DNA of 7,475 nucleotides from Halonatronomonas sp051745425 (GCA_051745425.1 JBNJEB010000072.1:1-7475); one strand, 5' to 3'. Positions 1 through 6,333 are shown, numbered from the stretch's first letter. Notes: generated by a model not told the origin, from the sequence alone. Made by a program: numbers and translations.

Positions 1-1
1 A

Positions 2-1831
2 GCTGCTGCCAGGATGGGCTTTGATGTTTTAACTTTGACAGTTAATTTAGATCATGTGGCATTTATGCCATGTAATCCATCATTAGGAGGACCAGGGAAG
101 TCTCATATAGTTAGAGAAATAGATGCATTAGGTGGAGAAATGGCTATAAATATGGATGAAACTATGACTCAAATCAGAATGTTAAATACCAGTAAAGGTC
201 CTGCGGTTCATGGATTAAGAGGCCAGGCTGATAAAGTCAAATATCATCAAAGAATGAAAAGTGTTCTTGAAGAACAGGAAAATCTAGATTTAAAACAGGC
301 TATAGTTGAAGATCTTGAAGTTGGATCAGGTGAAATCAAAGGTGTTATTACTAAAACAGGTTTATTATACAAAGGGAAGAAGGTAATATTAACTACTGGA
401 ACATTTTTGAAGGGTAGAATAATTATTGGAGAAGCTAAATTCAATGCCGGCCCTAATCAACAGTATCCAGCAAATAAATTATCTAATGCCCTTAAAAAAT
501 TAGGTTTCAATTTATTAAGATTCAAAACCGGTACACCACCAAGAGTTAATGGAAGATCGATTGATTTTTCAAAACTGGAAGAACAGACAGGTGAGGAAGA
601 TTTAAGTTTCTCATTTCTTTCAGATTCTTTAAAAGGAAAACAGGATTCCTGTTGGTTAACTTACTCAAATGAAAAAACCCATAAGATAATCAGGGAAAAT
701 GAAGACAGAACCCCGTTATTTTCTGGAGAAATTGATGGAGTTGGGCCTAGATACTGTCCATCTATTGAAGATAAAGTGATAAGATTTCCTGATAAAGAAA
801 GACATCAATTCTTTTTAGAGCCTGAAGGAAGGGGTACCAGGGAGTTTTATATTTCCGGGTTTTCAACCAGTCTTCCTCTGGATGTTCAGATAGATATGGC
901 TAGAACTCTAAAAGGCCTGGAAAATGTTGAGATCATGAGACCTGGATATGCAATTGAATATGATTGTGTAGCAAGTGGACAGTTTGACCTTACATTAGAA
1001 ACCAGGCTTGTTGCTGGACTTTATACTGCAGGTCAGTTAAATGGTACTTCAGGTTATGAAGAGGCTGCTGGCCAGGGATTAATGGCAGGAATTAATGCTG
1101 TTCGTTCTCTTCAGAATAAAGAACCGATTATTCTAAAACGCTCAGAATCGTATATTGGTGTGTTAATTGATGAATTGGTAACAAAAGAACCTAGAGAACC
1201 TTATAGGATGATGACATCAAGAGCAGAACATCGCCTATTATTAAGGCAGGATAATGCAGATCAGAGATTAACACCACTGGGAAGAGAAATTGGTCTTGTA
1301 GATGATGAGCGCTGGAATAATTATCAGAATAAAATTCAGCAAATTAATGAATTAAGAGACTACTTAAAGGATATTAGAATTACTCCAACTAAGGAAGTTA
1401 GAGAAGTATTAGAAGAATTAAGTAGTGGTAATTTAAGCCAACCAGCTAGCCTTGAAAAAATTCTAAGAAGACCGGCAATAGAATATAGTGATTTAAATAG
1501 ATTAGTGGATGACCTCCCTGAATATCCTGTTGAGATAACTGAACAGATTGAGATAGCTGTTAAATATGAGGGGTATATTGAAAGGCAGTTAAAACAGGTA
1601 AAGCAGTTTGATAAATTGGAGAAAAAACTTCTTCCAGAAGATATTGATTATCAAGACTTAGATAATTTACGCCAGGAAGCTAGAGAAAAATTAAATAAAG
1701 TACGACCCCGTTCTGTTGGTCAGGCTTCAAGAATTGCTGGTGTATCTCCAGCTGATATTCAAGTATTAATGATCTATTTAGAAAAAAATAAGAAAAACAA
1801 AGCAAAAGATAGTTTAAAAGGTGAAATTTAA
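2..1831 (+). CDS. mnmG: MnmG (GidA), tRNA uridine-34 carboxymethylaminomethyl synthesis enzyme, 5'-truncated by window edge
   Basis: This is the FAD-binding subunit of the MnmE-MnmG complex, which adds the (carboxymethyl)aminomethyl group to C5 of wobble uridine in certain tRNAs in the cytoplasm. The reading frame is open from base 2 (AAARMG, the end of the first Rossmann helix), so the ATG at 14 is an internal Met and the true start lies upstream. The 609 residues present, plus about 24 missing, give roughly the 630 residues usual for the family. Family landmarks are CNPSLGGPGK from base 71, with the first conserved Cys; the GTGTFLKG segment; RYCPSIEDK with the second conserved Cys at 755-757; and AGQLNGTSGYEEAAGQG from base 1028, the FAD-contacting signature. 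The helical C-terminal tail ends in SRIAGVSPADI. One base separates it from rsmG, and mnmE would be expected just upstream. Identification is essentially certain. Confidence 0.97.
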   Translation, partial: AAARMGFDVLTLTVNLDHVAFMPCNPSLGGPGKSHIVREIDALGGEMAINMDETMTQIRMLNTSKGPAVHGLRGQADKVKYHQRMKSVLEEQENLDLKQAIVEDLEVGSGEIKGVITKTGLLYKGKKVILTTGTFLKGRIIIGEAKFNAGPNQQYPANKLSNALKKLGFNLLRFKTGTPPRVNGRSIDFSKLEEQTGEEDLSFSFLSDSLKGKQDSCWLTYSNEKTHKIIRENEDRTPLFSGEIDGVGPRYCPSIEDKVIRFPDKERHQFFLEPEGRGTREFYISGFSTSLPLDVQIDMARTLKGLENVEIMRPGYAIEYDCVASGQFDLTLETRLVAGLYTAGQLNGTSGYEEAAGQGLMAGINAVRSLQNKEPIILKRSESYIGVLIDELVTKEPREPYRMMTSRAEHRLLLRQDNADQRLTPLGREIGLVDDERWNNYQNKIQQINELRDYLKDIRITPTKEVREVLEELSSGNLSQPASLEKILRRPAIEYSDLNRLVDDLPEYPVEITEQIEIAVKYEGYIERQLKQVKQFDKLEKKLLPEDIDYQDLDNLRQEAREKLNKVRPRSVGQASRIAGVSPADIQVLMIYLEKNKKNKAKDSLKGEI

Positions 1832-1832
1832 T

Positions 1833-2591
1833 ATGATAAATATTAATAATAGCGATAAACTAAAATTTAGGATAGGTAAAGGGTTATCTTTATTAAATTT
1901 ACCGAGTAATCAAGAAATAATTGATAAATTATATGATTATTTAACGCTTTTATATAAAGAAAATCAAAAATATAATTTAATTGGACCTGCTAATCCAGAA
2001 GAAATTATTAATAAGCATTTTTTTGATTCCATGGCTCCCTTAAAAACTTTAGACCTTATTAGACATAAGAATGGACTTGATTTAGGAACTGGTGCAGGAT
2101 TACCTGGAGTAATTTGGAAGTTGATTTACCCTGAAATTTCATTTTACTTTTTAGACTCTAGAAAGAAAAGAATTAATTTTTTAAAGATTGTAAAAAATCA
2201 GCTAAAATTAGATGAATTTTATCCTCTAAAGGAAAGAGCAGAAAGATTGGGTCAGCTAAAAGATTGGAGAGAACAGTTTTCTTTTGTATCTGCAAGAGCT
2301 GTAGCTAGTATGGATGTTTTAATAGAATATGTCTTACCATTTGTTGAACTTGGTGGGTGTGCTTATTTGTTTAAAGGTCCAGATTATAAAGAAGAGATAT
2401 CTAATATTAATGAAATAGTAACTTTTTTAGGTGGTGGAGAGATCCAAACTATTAACATTAAAGTTCCAGATTTGAATCGGGAGAGATATCTTATTAAAAT
2501 AAAAAAGATAAAGCATACTCCTGAAAAATTTCCTCGAAGAGTAGGAAAACCAAAAAAAGATCCCTTAAAAAAAGAGGATATATCTATATAG
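1833..2591 (+). CDS. rsmG: RsmG (GidB), 16S rRNA guanine-N7 methyltransferase
   Basis: This SAM-dependent methyltransferase makes m7G at position 527 (E. coli numbering) of 16S rRNA; its loss is known to give low-level streptomycin resistance. The Rossmann methyltransferase fold is visible: the glycine-rich SAM loop DLGTGAGLPG at residues 83-92, an acidic residue ending strand 2 (LDSRKKR, D108), and the SARAVA motif at 153-158. The N-terminal KYNLIG and KHFFDS segments (46-51 and 61-66) and the C-terminal basic RRVGKPKKDP tail are also typical. I prefer the ATG at 1833 over the in-frame GTG at 1821: the AAAAGGTG at 1816-1823 is then a Shine-Dalgarno site 9 bases from the start, while the GTG lies inside it. 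This gives 252 residues, close to the usual 215-240, and a 1-base gap after mnmG, implying co-transcription. Confidence 0.96.
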   Translation: MININNSDKLKFRIGKGLSLLNLPSNQEIIDKLYDYLTLLYKENQKYNLIGPANPEEIINKHFFDSMAPLKTLDLIRHKNGLDLGTGAGLPGVIWKLIYPEISFYFLDSRKKRINFLKIVKNQLKLDEFYPLKERAERLGQLKDWREQFSFVSARAVASMDVLIEYVLPFVELGGCAYLFKGPDYKEEISNINEIVTFLGGGEIQTINIKVPDLNRERYLIKIKKIKHTPEKFPRRVGKPKKDPLKKEDISI

Positions 2592-2653
2592 ATCAAGAAA
2601 TAAGTAATTAAACATACTTTGATCAGGAGTTTTAAAGTTGGAGGTAGCAGTTA

Positions 2654-3502
2654 ATGCGTATTCCTTTTTTTAACAATGATGATCAAAAATCAAATAATGA
2701 ACAGATAGTAAATGTTAATGTAGAAGATATAATTCCTAATCCATATCAGCCTCGGCAGAGTTTTTCAGAAGATAATTTACAGGAATTAGCTAATTCTATT
2801 GCTAGCTATGGAGTAATCCAGCCTTTAACAGTGCGAAAAGTTGATGAAGATAAGCAGTATCAGTTAATTGCAGGTGAAAGAAGACTGAGAGCTGTTAAAT
2901 TACTTGGCAATAATGAAGTTCCAGTAATTATCAAAGATATTGAAAATAAAGAGATGGCAGAGATAGCTCTTATTGAAAATTTGCAGAGAAAAGATCTTAA
3001 TTTTATAGAAGAAGCTGAAGCTTACAATAAGTTAATTGAAGAATTTAATCTTACTCAGACTGAATTAGCGGAAAGAATTGGTAAGGCTCAATCGACTATA
3101 GCCAATAAATTAAGATTACTCAATCTTCCTGGGTCTATTTTACATGTAATTCAAAAAGGTGGCCTTAATGAGAGGCAGGCTCGAGCTTTATTAAAGTTGG
3201 ATAATAAAGATGATATGTTAGATATAGTTGAAAAAGTAGTTAGAAAAGATTTAAATGTTAGAGAAACAGAAAAACTTGTTAATAACAAAAAAAATAGTTT
3301 AGAATTAAAACCTCAAGATTCAAAAAGTAAAATCACTGGCGCTTTTGCCGATATTCGGTTATATGTAAATACTATCGAAAAGACTATTGACCAACTTGAT
3401 GAAGCTGGTGCTAATTTTAAGGTGGAACGATCAGAATCAGAAGATGCAGTTGAATTTCATATTAGAATCAAGCGGGATCAAGTAGGGCAGGAGAGTGATT
3501 AG
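2654..3502 (+). CDS. noc: Noc, nucleoid occlusion protein (ParB/CTPase family)
   Basis: This is a ParB-family DNA-binding CTP clamp that, in Bacillus, binds NBS sites and keeps the division machinery off the nucleoid. The 282 residues show the NPYQPR motif at 29-34, the CTP-binding GERRLRA box at 74-80, ENLQR at 108-112, and a helix-turn-helix around 133-156. The C-terminal domain (about 228-273) resembles the end of B. subtilis Noc, not Spo0J. The N-terminus, MRIPFF, resembles the start of the membrane-targeting amphipathic helix of Noc but is short and soon acidic. Positions that separate Noc from ParB in specificity carry Q146, K152 and R174, as in Noc. The start is supported by GGAGGT at 2640-2645, 8 bases away. 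The stop codon abuts the parA ATG with no gap. Noc rather than a second Spo0J is well supported by gene order and these residues. Confidence 0.92.
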   Translation: MRIPFFNNDDQKSNNEQIVNVNVEDIIPNPYQPRQSFSEDNLQELANSIASYGVIQPLTVRKVDEDKQYQLIAGERRLRAVKLLGNNEVPVIIKDIENKEMAEIALIENLQRKDLNFIEEAEAYNKLIEEFNLTQTELAERIGKAQSTIANKLRLLNLPGSILHVIQKGGLNERQARALLKLDNKDDMLDIVEKVVRKDLNVRETEKLVNNKKNSLELKPQDSKSKITGAFADIRLYVNTIEKTIDQLDEAGANFKVERSESEDAVEFHIRIKRDQVGQESD

Positions 3503-4264
3503 ATGGCTAAAAAACTTGCTATAGTAAATCAAAAGGGTGGAGTTGGGAAAAGCACTACAGCAATAAATTTAGGGGCTGCATTAGCTGAAAAGGGACTAAA
3601 AGTATTAATAGTAGATATAGATCCTCAGGGTAATGCCAGTAGTGGGCTTGGAATTGATAAAACAGAAGTCGAATATTCTATATATGACCTTTTGCTTGAG
3701 GATGTAGATTTTTCTGATGTAATAATTTCTGTTAAAGAATCTAAATTAGATATTATTCCTGCGAATATAGATTTAGCTGGTGCAGAAATTGAATTGGTAT
3801 CACAGATATCCAGGGAAAGCAGGTTAAATAAAGCTTTAGATGGTGATATTGATACTTATGATTATATTTTAATTGACTGCCCTCCATCTTTAGGTTTACT
3901 AACATTAAATGCTTTAACTGCTGCTGATGGTGTAATTGTTCCTATTCAATGCGAGTATTATGCTTTAGAAGGGCTTGGTCAATTATTGGAGACAATCAAG
4001 TTAGTTCAAAATAATTTGAATAGCAAACTAGAACTTGAAGGAGTTCTTCTGACTATGTATGATAGCAGAACAAATCTTTCTGATCAGGTTGCAGATGAAG
4101 TAAAAAATCATTTTTCTGATGAAATTTATGAAACAGTAATTCCAAGAAATGTCAGACTTAGTGAAGCGCCTAGTTTTGGTCAGTCAATCATTAGTTATGA
4201 TAACAGGTCTTCAGGTGCTAAAGCCTATCGCAAACTGGCCCAGGAGGTTTTAAATGATGGTTAA
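3503..4264 (+). CDS. parA: ParA/Soj, chromosome-partitioning ATPase
   Basis: This is a deviant Walker-type ATPase that, as an ATP dimer, binds DNA nonspecifically and works with ParB-parS in origin segregation; in Bacillus it also controls DnaA. The 253 residues match the family length. The deviant Walker A is KGGVGKST at 11-18, with the signature Lys 11 and Lys 16. The A' motif DIDPQGN is at 38-44 with catalytic D40, and Walker B ILIDCPP is at 122-128. Arginines R189 (SRTNL) and R218 (NVRLSEAPS) occupy the positions reported as needed for DNA binding by Soj-type proteins. There is no N-terminal helix-turn-helix extension, so this is a chromosomal type rather than a plasmid P1-type protein. 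The ribosome binding site AGGAG at 3489-3493 lies 9 bases before the ATG, inside the end of noc. The last 11 bases overlap parB, indicating translational coupling. Confidence 0.97.
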   Translation: MAKKLAIVNQKGGVGKSTTAINLGAALAEKGLKVLIVDIDPQGNASSGLGIDKTEVEYSIYDLLLEDVDFSDVIISVKESKLDIIPANIDLAGAEIELVSQISRESRLNKALDGDIDTYDYILIDCPPSLGLLTLNALTAADGVIVPIQCEYYALEGLGQLLETIKLVQNNLNSKLELEGVLLTMYDSRTNLSDQVADEVKNHFSDEIYETVIPRNVRLSEAPSFGQSIISYDNRSSGAKAYRKLAQEVLNDG

Positions 4265-5219
4265 AAAGAAAAGATTAGGCAGAGGTCTTGATGCTTTAAT
4301 TAGTGATGATAGTAAAAAAGATGCAGCTGGCTTTAGAAATATTGATCTTGATAAGATCGAAGCTAACCCGTATCAGCCAAGAGAAGAGTTTAATGAATCT
4401 GATTTGTCTGAGTTAGCTGAGTCTATTAAAGCCAATGGTGTTATTCAGCCGATCATATTAACTCCTAATGAAAAGGGCTATTATCTTGTTGCTGGAGAAA
4501 GAAGATGGCGGGCCGCACGTATTGCCGGTTTGGAAGAAATCCCTTCTATAATACAGGAAATGGCTCCAGAGAAGATGATGGAACTTGCTTTAATTGAAAA
4601 TATTCACCGCGAGGATTTAAATCCTCTTGAAGAATCAAGAGCTTTTCAGAAACTTCTTGATGAATTTAATTTAACACAGGCTGAATTGGCTGATAGGTTA
4701 GGGAAAAGTCGTTCTACAATAACTAACTCTCTTAGATTGTTAAAATTATCTAAAAAAGTTCAGGTTAAATTACTTGAAAACGATTTATCATCAGGGCAGG
4801 CCAGAGCTCTAGCAGGACTTTCATCAGAAGAAGAACAACAAGAAGCTATGAAAGTAGTTTTAAATAAAGCTATGAATGTTAGGGAAACTGAAAAGTTAGT
4901 TGCTGATATCAAGGCGAAGAAACAAAGAAAAAATAATGATAATATTAGTGAAGATGATGATATCCTGGATGAGTTAGATTTAATTGATGAAATTCATAAT
5001 AAAGCAAATAAAAGTTCTGAAGACGGGGATTTGAATTCAAAAATTGAAACCGAAGCCCAAAACAATATTTATAATAGAGAGTTAAATAGGTTAGCTGAAA
5101 AATTTTCTGAAATCACAGGCTTGGAGGCTGAAGCAAACAGGATTGATAATCAAAATCGTCTGATTATATATTCTAAAGATCTTGAAAGACTAGAAAAATT
5201 GGTGAATAGTTTAAATTAG
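4254..5219 (+). CDS. parB: ParB/Spo0J, centromere-binding CTPase
   Basis: This CTP-dependent DNA clamp loads at parS, spreads, recruits SMC and stimulates ParA. The N-terminal KKRLGRGLDALI (5-16) is the conserved ParA-activating peptide. NPYQPR follows at 38-43, the CTP-binding GERRWRA box at 81-87, ENIHRED at 115-121, and a helix-turn-helix around 140-163. A long acidic linker (about 230-268) leads to the C-terminal dimerisation domain (270-321). At 321 residues it is longer than B. subtilis Spo0J (282), mostly because of that linker. Two adjacent ATGs (4254 and 4257) both suit the AGGAGGT at 4242-4248; 4257 has slightly more usual spacing and would remove only one Met. The gene overlaps parA by 11 bases. 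Two parS sites lie just downstream, matching its expected target. Confidence 0.96.
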   Translation: MMVKKKRLGRGLDALISDDSKKDAAGFRNIDLDKIEANPYQPREEFNESDLSELAESIKANGVIQPIILTPNEKGYYLVAGERRWRAARIAGLEEIPSIIQEMAPEKMMELALIENIHREDLNPLEESRAFQKLLDEFNLTQAELADRLGKSRSTITNSLRLLKLSKKVQVKLLENDLSSGQARALAGLSSEEEQQEAMKVVLNKAMNVRETEKLVADIKAKKQRKNNDNISEDDDILDELDLIDEIHNKANKSSEDGDLNSKIETEAQNNIYNRELNRLAEKFSEITGLEAEANRIDNQNRLIIYSKDLERLEKLVNSLN

Positions 5220-5226
5220 TTATAAT
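5199..5226 (+). promoter_or_regulatory. Possible promoter for trkA at the end of parB
   Basis: A perfect TATAAT at 5221-5226 is preceded, with a 16-base spacer, by TTGGTG at 5199-5204, a poor -35 with three of six matches. Transcription would begin inside parS site 1, about 105 bases before the trkA start codon. The -10 is good but the -35 is weak in AT-rich DNA, so chance occurrence is quite possible. A weaker alternative is TTGAGG at 5262-5267 with CATTAT at 5285-5290. Confidence 0.25.
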
Positions 5227-5241
5227 GTTTCACGTGGAACA
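5226..5241 (+). promoter_or_regulatory. parS site 1 (ParB-binding centromere site)
   Basis: TGTTTCACGTGGAACA differs from the ideal 16-bp palindrome at a single base. On the opposite strand it reads TGTTCCACGTGAAACA, which fits the Bacillus-type consensus TGTTNCACGTGAAACA. It begins 7 bases after the parB stop codon. Its first T is shared with a perfect TATAAT at 5221-5226. Confidence 0.93.
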
Positions 5242-5287
5242 TTTTATTTTTTAAATAAAAGTTGAGGTTTTTAAAAGCTATAAGCAT

Positions 5288-5319
5288 TATTATGATGTTT
5301 CACGTGAAACATCATAATA
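5288..5319. repeat. 32-bp perfect palindrome centred on parS site 2
   Basis: Every base from 5288 to 5303 pairs with its mirror from 5304 to 5319, 16 of 16 pairs with no spacer; symmetry fails at 5287/5320. The core is parS and the flanks are TATTATGA and TCATAATA. There is no T-tract downstream, so it does not look like an intrinsic terminator. Site 1 extends its symmetry by only 2 bp per side, so the extension is specific to this copy. Confidence 0.9.
5296..5311 (+). promoter_or_regulatory. parS site 2 (perfect palindromic ParB-binding site)
   Basis: TGTTTCACGTGAAACA is an exact match to the palindromic parS consensus. Its centre lies 70 bp from the centre of site 1 and about 35 bp upstream of the trkA start codon. 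The symmetry continues 8 bp beyond the 16-mer on each side. Confidence 0.96.
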
Positions 5320-5338
5320 TAGATATAGAGGTGTAATA

Positions 5339-5989
5339 ATGAAAGTAATAATAGTAGGTGGAGGAAAGATAGGAAGATATTTAACAAATGAATTCAAAGA
5401 TAAATATGAGATAGTTCTTATAGAACAGGATAGAAATAAATGTGACAGAATCAGGGATAAGTATGGAATCAGGGTAATCTGTGGAGATGGTTCTAAACCT
5501 GAAATACTTGAAGAAGCCGGGATCGAAGGTGCTGATGTTGTTCTTCCTGTAACTGAAGATGACCAGGATAATTTAGTGATATGTCAATTAGCAGAAAGGC
5601 AATATGATGTAAAACGAACATTTACCAGAGTGAATACACCAGGGAATGAAAGGTTATTTGATTGGTTGGGTGTGAATGTTGCTATAAGTAGCTCATCAAT
5701 TTTAACTGCTTTAGTTGATCAAGAAGTTGCTATGCAAGATTTAAAAGGAATTTTAACTAAAAATCATGATAATCTTGAAATGCTTAGAGTATCAGTAAAA
5801 GAAGGGGCAAAAGCTGTCAATAAAAAACTTAAAAATTTAGATTTGCCAATTGAAGTAGTATTGGTATCAATTTTAAGAGGTGATAAACCAATTGTTCCCA
5901 GGGGTAATACTAATGTGTGTGCTGGAGATATGATTGTGATTTTAGCAAGAGAAGATTTTAAAGAAGATATATTTGAAATGTTTACTTGA
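5339..5989 (+). CDS. trkA: TrkA/KtrA-family potassium uptake regulatory (RCK) protein
   Basis: This is a cytoplasmic nucleotide-binding subunit that gates a TrkH/KtrB-type potassium translocating channel. The N-terminal RCK_N Rossmann domain (about 1-125) shows the GGGKIG dinucleotide loop at 7-12, the acidic residue E29 at the end of strand 2 (typical of NAD(H) or adenine nucleotide binding), and CGDGSKPEILEEAGIEGADVV around 48-68. The C-terminal RCK_C domain spans about 140-216. At 216 residues it has one RCK unit, like KtrA (about 220), not the duplicated 450-residue TrkA of E. coli. The ATG follows GAGGTG at 5328-5333 by 5 bases. No membrane partner is in the window: parB precedes it and the gcv leader follows. 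The family is certain; whether it serves a Trk-like or Ktr-like channel cannot be decided here. Confidence 0.92.
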   Translation: MKVIIVGGGKIGRYLTNEFKDKYEIVLIEQDRNKCDRIRDKYGIRVICGDGSKPEILEEAGIEGADVVLPVTEDDQDNLVICQLAERQYDVKRTFTRVNTPGNERLFDWLGVNVAISSSSILTALVDQEVAMQDLKGILTKNHDNLEMLRVSVKEGAKAVNKKLKNLDLPIEVVLVSILRGDKPIVPRGNTNVCAGDMIVILAREDFKEDIFEMFT

Positions 5990-5992
5990 TTG

Positions 5993-6022
5993 TTTTAAAA
6001 TAAATTAAAAAATATTTTAAAA
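5993..6022 (+). other. AT-only inverted repeat after trkA (doubtful terminator)
   Basis: TTTTAAAATA at 5993-6002 is an exact inverted repeat of TATTTTAAAA at 6013-6022, with a 10-base A-rich loop. It sits 3 bases after the trkA stop, where a terminator is expected. The stem has no G or C, each arm is nearly self-complementary, and no T-tract follows. The fold would therefore be weak and the symmetry may be a by-product of composition. No other terminator candidate was seen between trkA and the riboswitch. Confidence 0.25.
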
Positions 6023-6033
6023 TAAGCAGGAAT

Positions 6034-6061
6034 TTTAACTTTTATTACGAATATAAATAAT
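6034..6061 (+). promoter_or_regulatory. Probable location of the gcv leader promoter
   Basis: The riboswitch must be transcribed from the AT-rich stretch between the trkA stop and about 6085. A candidate pair is TTTAAC at 6034-6039 and AATAAT at 6056-6061 with a 16-base spacer; TTTAAT at 6074-6079 is another possible -10 without a fitting -35. None is a strong match, so the region is better supported than the exact hexamers. Confidence 0.25.
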
Positions 6062-6086
6062 AAGCAACATAAATTTAATAAAAGTA

Positions 6087-6199
6087 TCCGGAAGAATTTC
6101 AGGAGAGAGCTTTGTATTTACAGAGCGCCGAAGGGGCAAGGTCTTTAAAAGAGACTGAAACTCTCAGGCATAAGAATCCTGATTGGACGGAGCTCTGGA
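6087..6199 (+). promoter_or_regulatory. Glycine riboswitch, single aptamer (gcvT leader)
   Basis: The glycine aptamer core is clear: GCGCCGAAGGGGCAA at 6125-6139 and ACTGAAACTCTCAGGCA at 6154-6170. Helices pair as follows: P1 6099-6104 with 6177-6182; P2 GAGAG 6105-6109 with CTCTC 6161-6165; one hairpin 6110-6115 with 6120-6125; another 6141-6146 with 6150-6155. Leader TCCGGA at 6087-6092 can pair with TCTGGA at 6194-6199, like the leader-linker (P0, kink-turn) helix known from tandem glycine riboswitches. Only one aptamer is present: no second core motif occurs upstream (AT-rich) or downstream, where a terminator hairpin follows at once. Its place before gcvT and gcvH fits glycine-induced expression of the glycine cleavage system, as known for gcvT leaders in Firmicutes. 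The direction of switching here is inferred from the genes, not shown. Confidence 0.94.
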
Positions 6200-6212
6200 C
6201 ATTGTACTGAAC

Positions 6213-6250
6213 AGGGGAGGCTGGAATTTTTCTGGCCTCCCCTTTAGTTG
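6213..6250 (+). terminator. Intrinsic terminator hairpin of the glycine riboswitch (expression platform)
   Basis: AGGGGAGGC at 6213-6221 pairs perfectly with GCCTCCCCT at 6235-6243. The stem can be lengthened by two G-U wobbles and three Watson-Crick pairs, leaving a 3-base TTT loop at 6227-6229. It is followed by TTTAGTTGT, a short and interrupted T-tract. Lying 14 bases after the aptamer linker and well upstream of gcvT, it is best read as the conditional terminator of the riboswitch. Confidence 0.82.
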
Positions 6251-6291
6251 TATAATTTTGCACAATAATTTCTAGTTAAAGTATGATTATG

Positions 6292-6333
6292 TTGCTTATA
6301 TATTTTCAATTGTTTCAATATTGCTTATATATT
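6292..6333 (+). repeat. Pair of 13-bp direct repeats before gcvT
   Basis: TTGCTTATATATT occurs at 6292-6304 and again at 6321-6333, offset by 29 bp. The second copy ends exactly where the gcvT Shine-Dalgarno sequence begins (6334). Between them TTTCAAT is also repeated, at 6304-6310 and 6313-6319. Function is unknown; it could be a regulator site, an AT-rich translation enhancer or a slippage duplication. Both copies contain TATATT, a possible -10, but neither has a good -35. Confidence 0.6.

Noticed and set aside
247..444. 65-codon minus-strand open frame inside mnmG
   Set aside because: It lies wholly inside a clear mnmG coding frame, resembles no family I know and has no independent ribosome binding context.
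851..860. ATTTCCGGGT in mnmG as a possible Noc-binding site
   Set aside because: It lacks one central C and the whole right arm of ATTTCCCGGGAAAT, and it encodes conserved MnmG residues.
2384..2596. 70-codon minus-strand open frame over the end of rsmG
   Set aside because: It is the antisense of the lysine-rich RsmG tail, whose A-rich codons read as Phe/Ile on the other strand; the hydrophobic look is an artefact.
2591..2624. GATCAA/TTGATC inverted repeat between rsmG and noc
   Set aside because: The arms are 6 bp with a 22-base loop and no T-tract; this is expected by chance in AT-rich sequence and fits neither a terminator nor a known operator.
6251..6256. TATAAT just after the riboswitch terminator as a second gcvT promoter
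   Set aside because: No acceptable -35 lies 16-18 bases upstream, since that region is the terminator loop and 3' arm; TATAAT is common in such AT-rich DNA.
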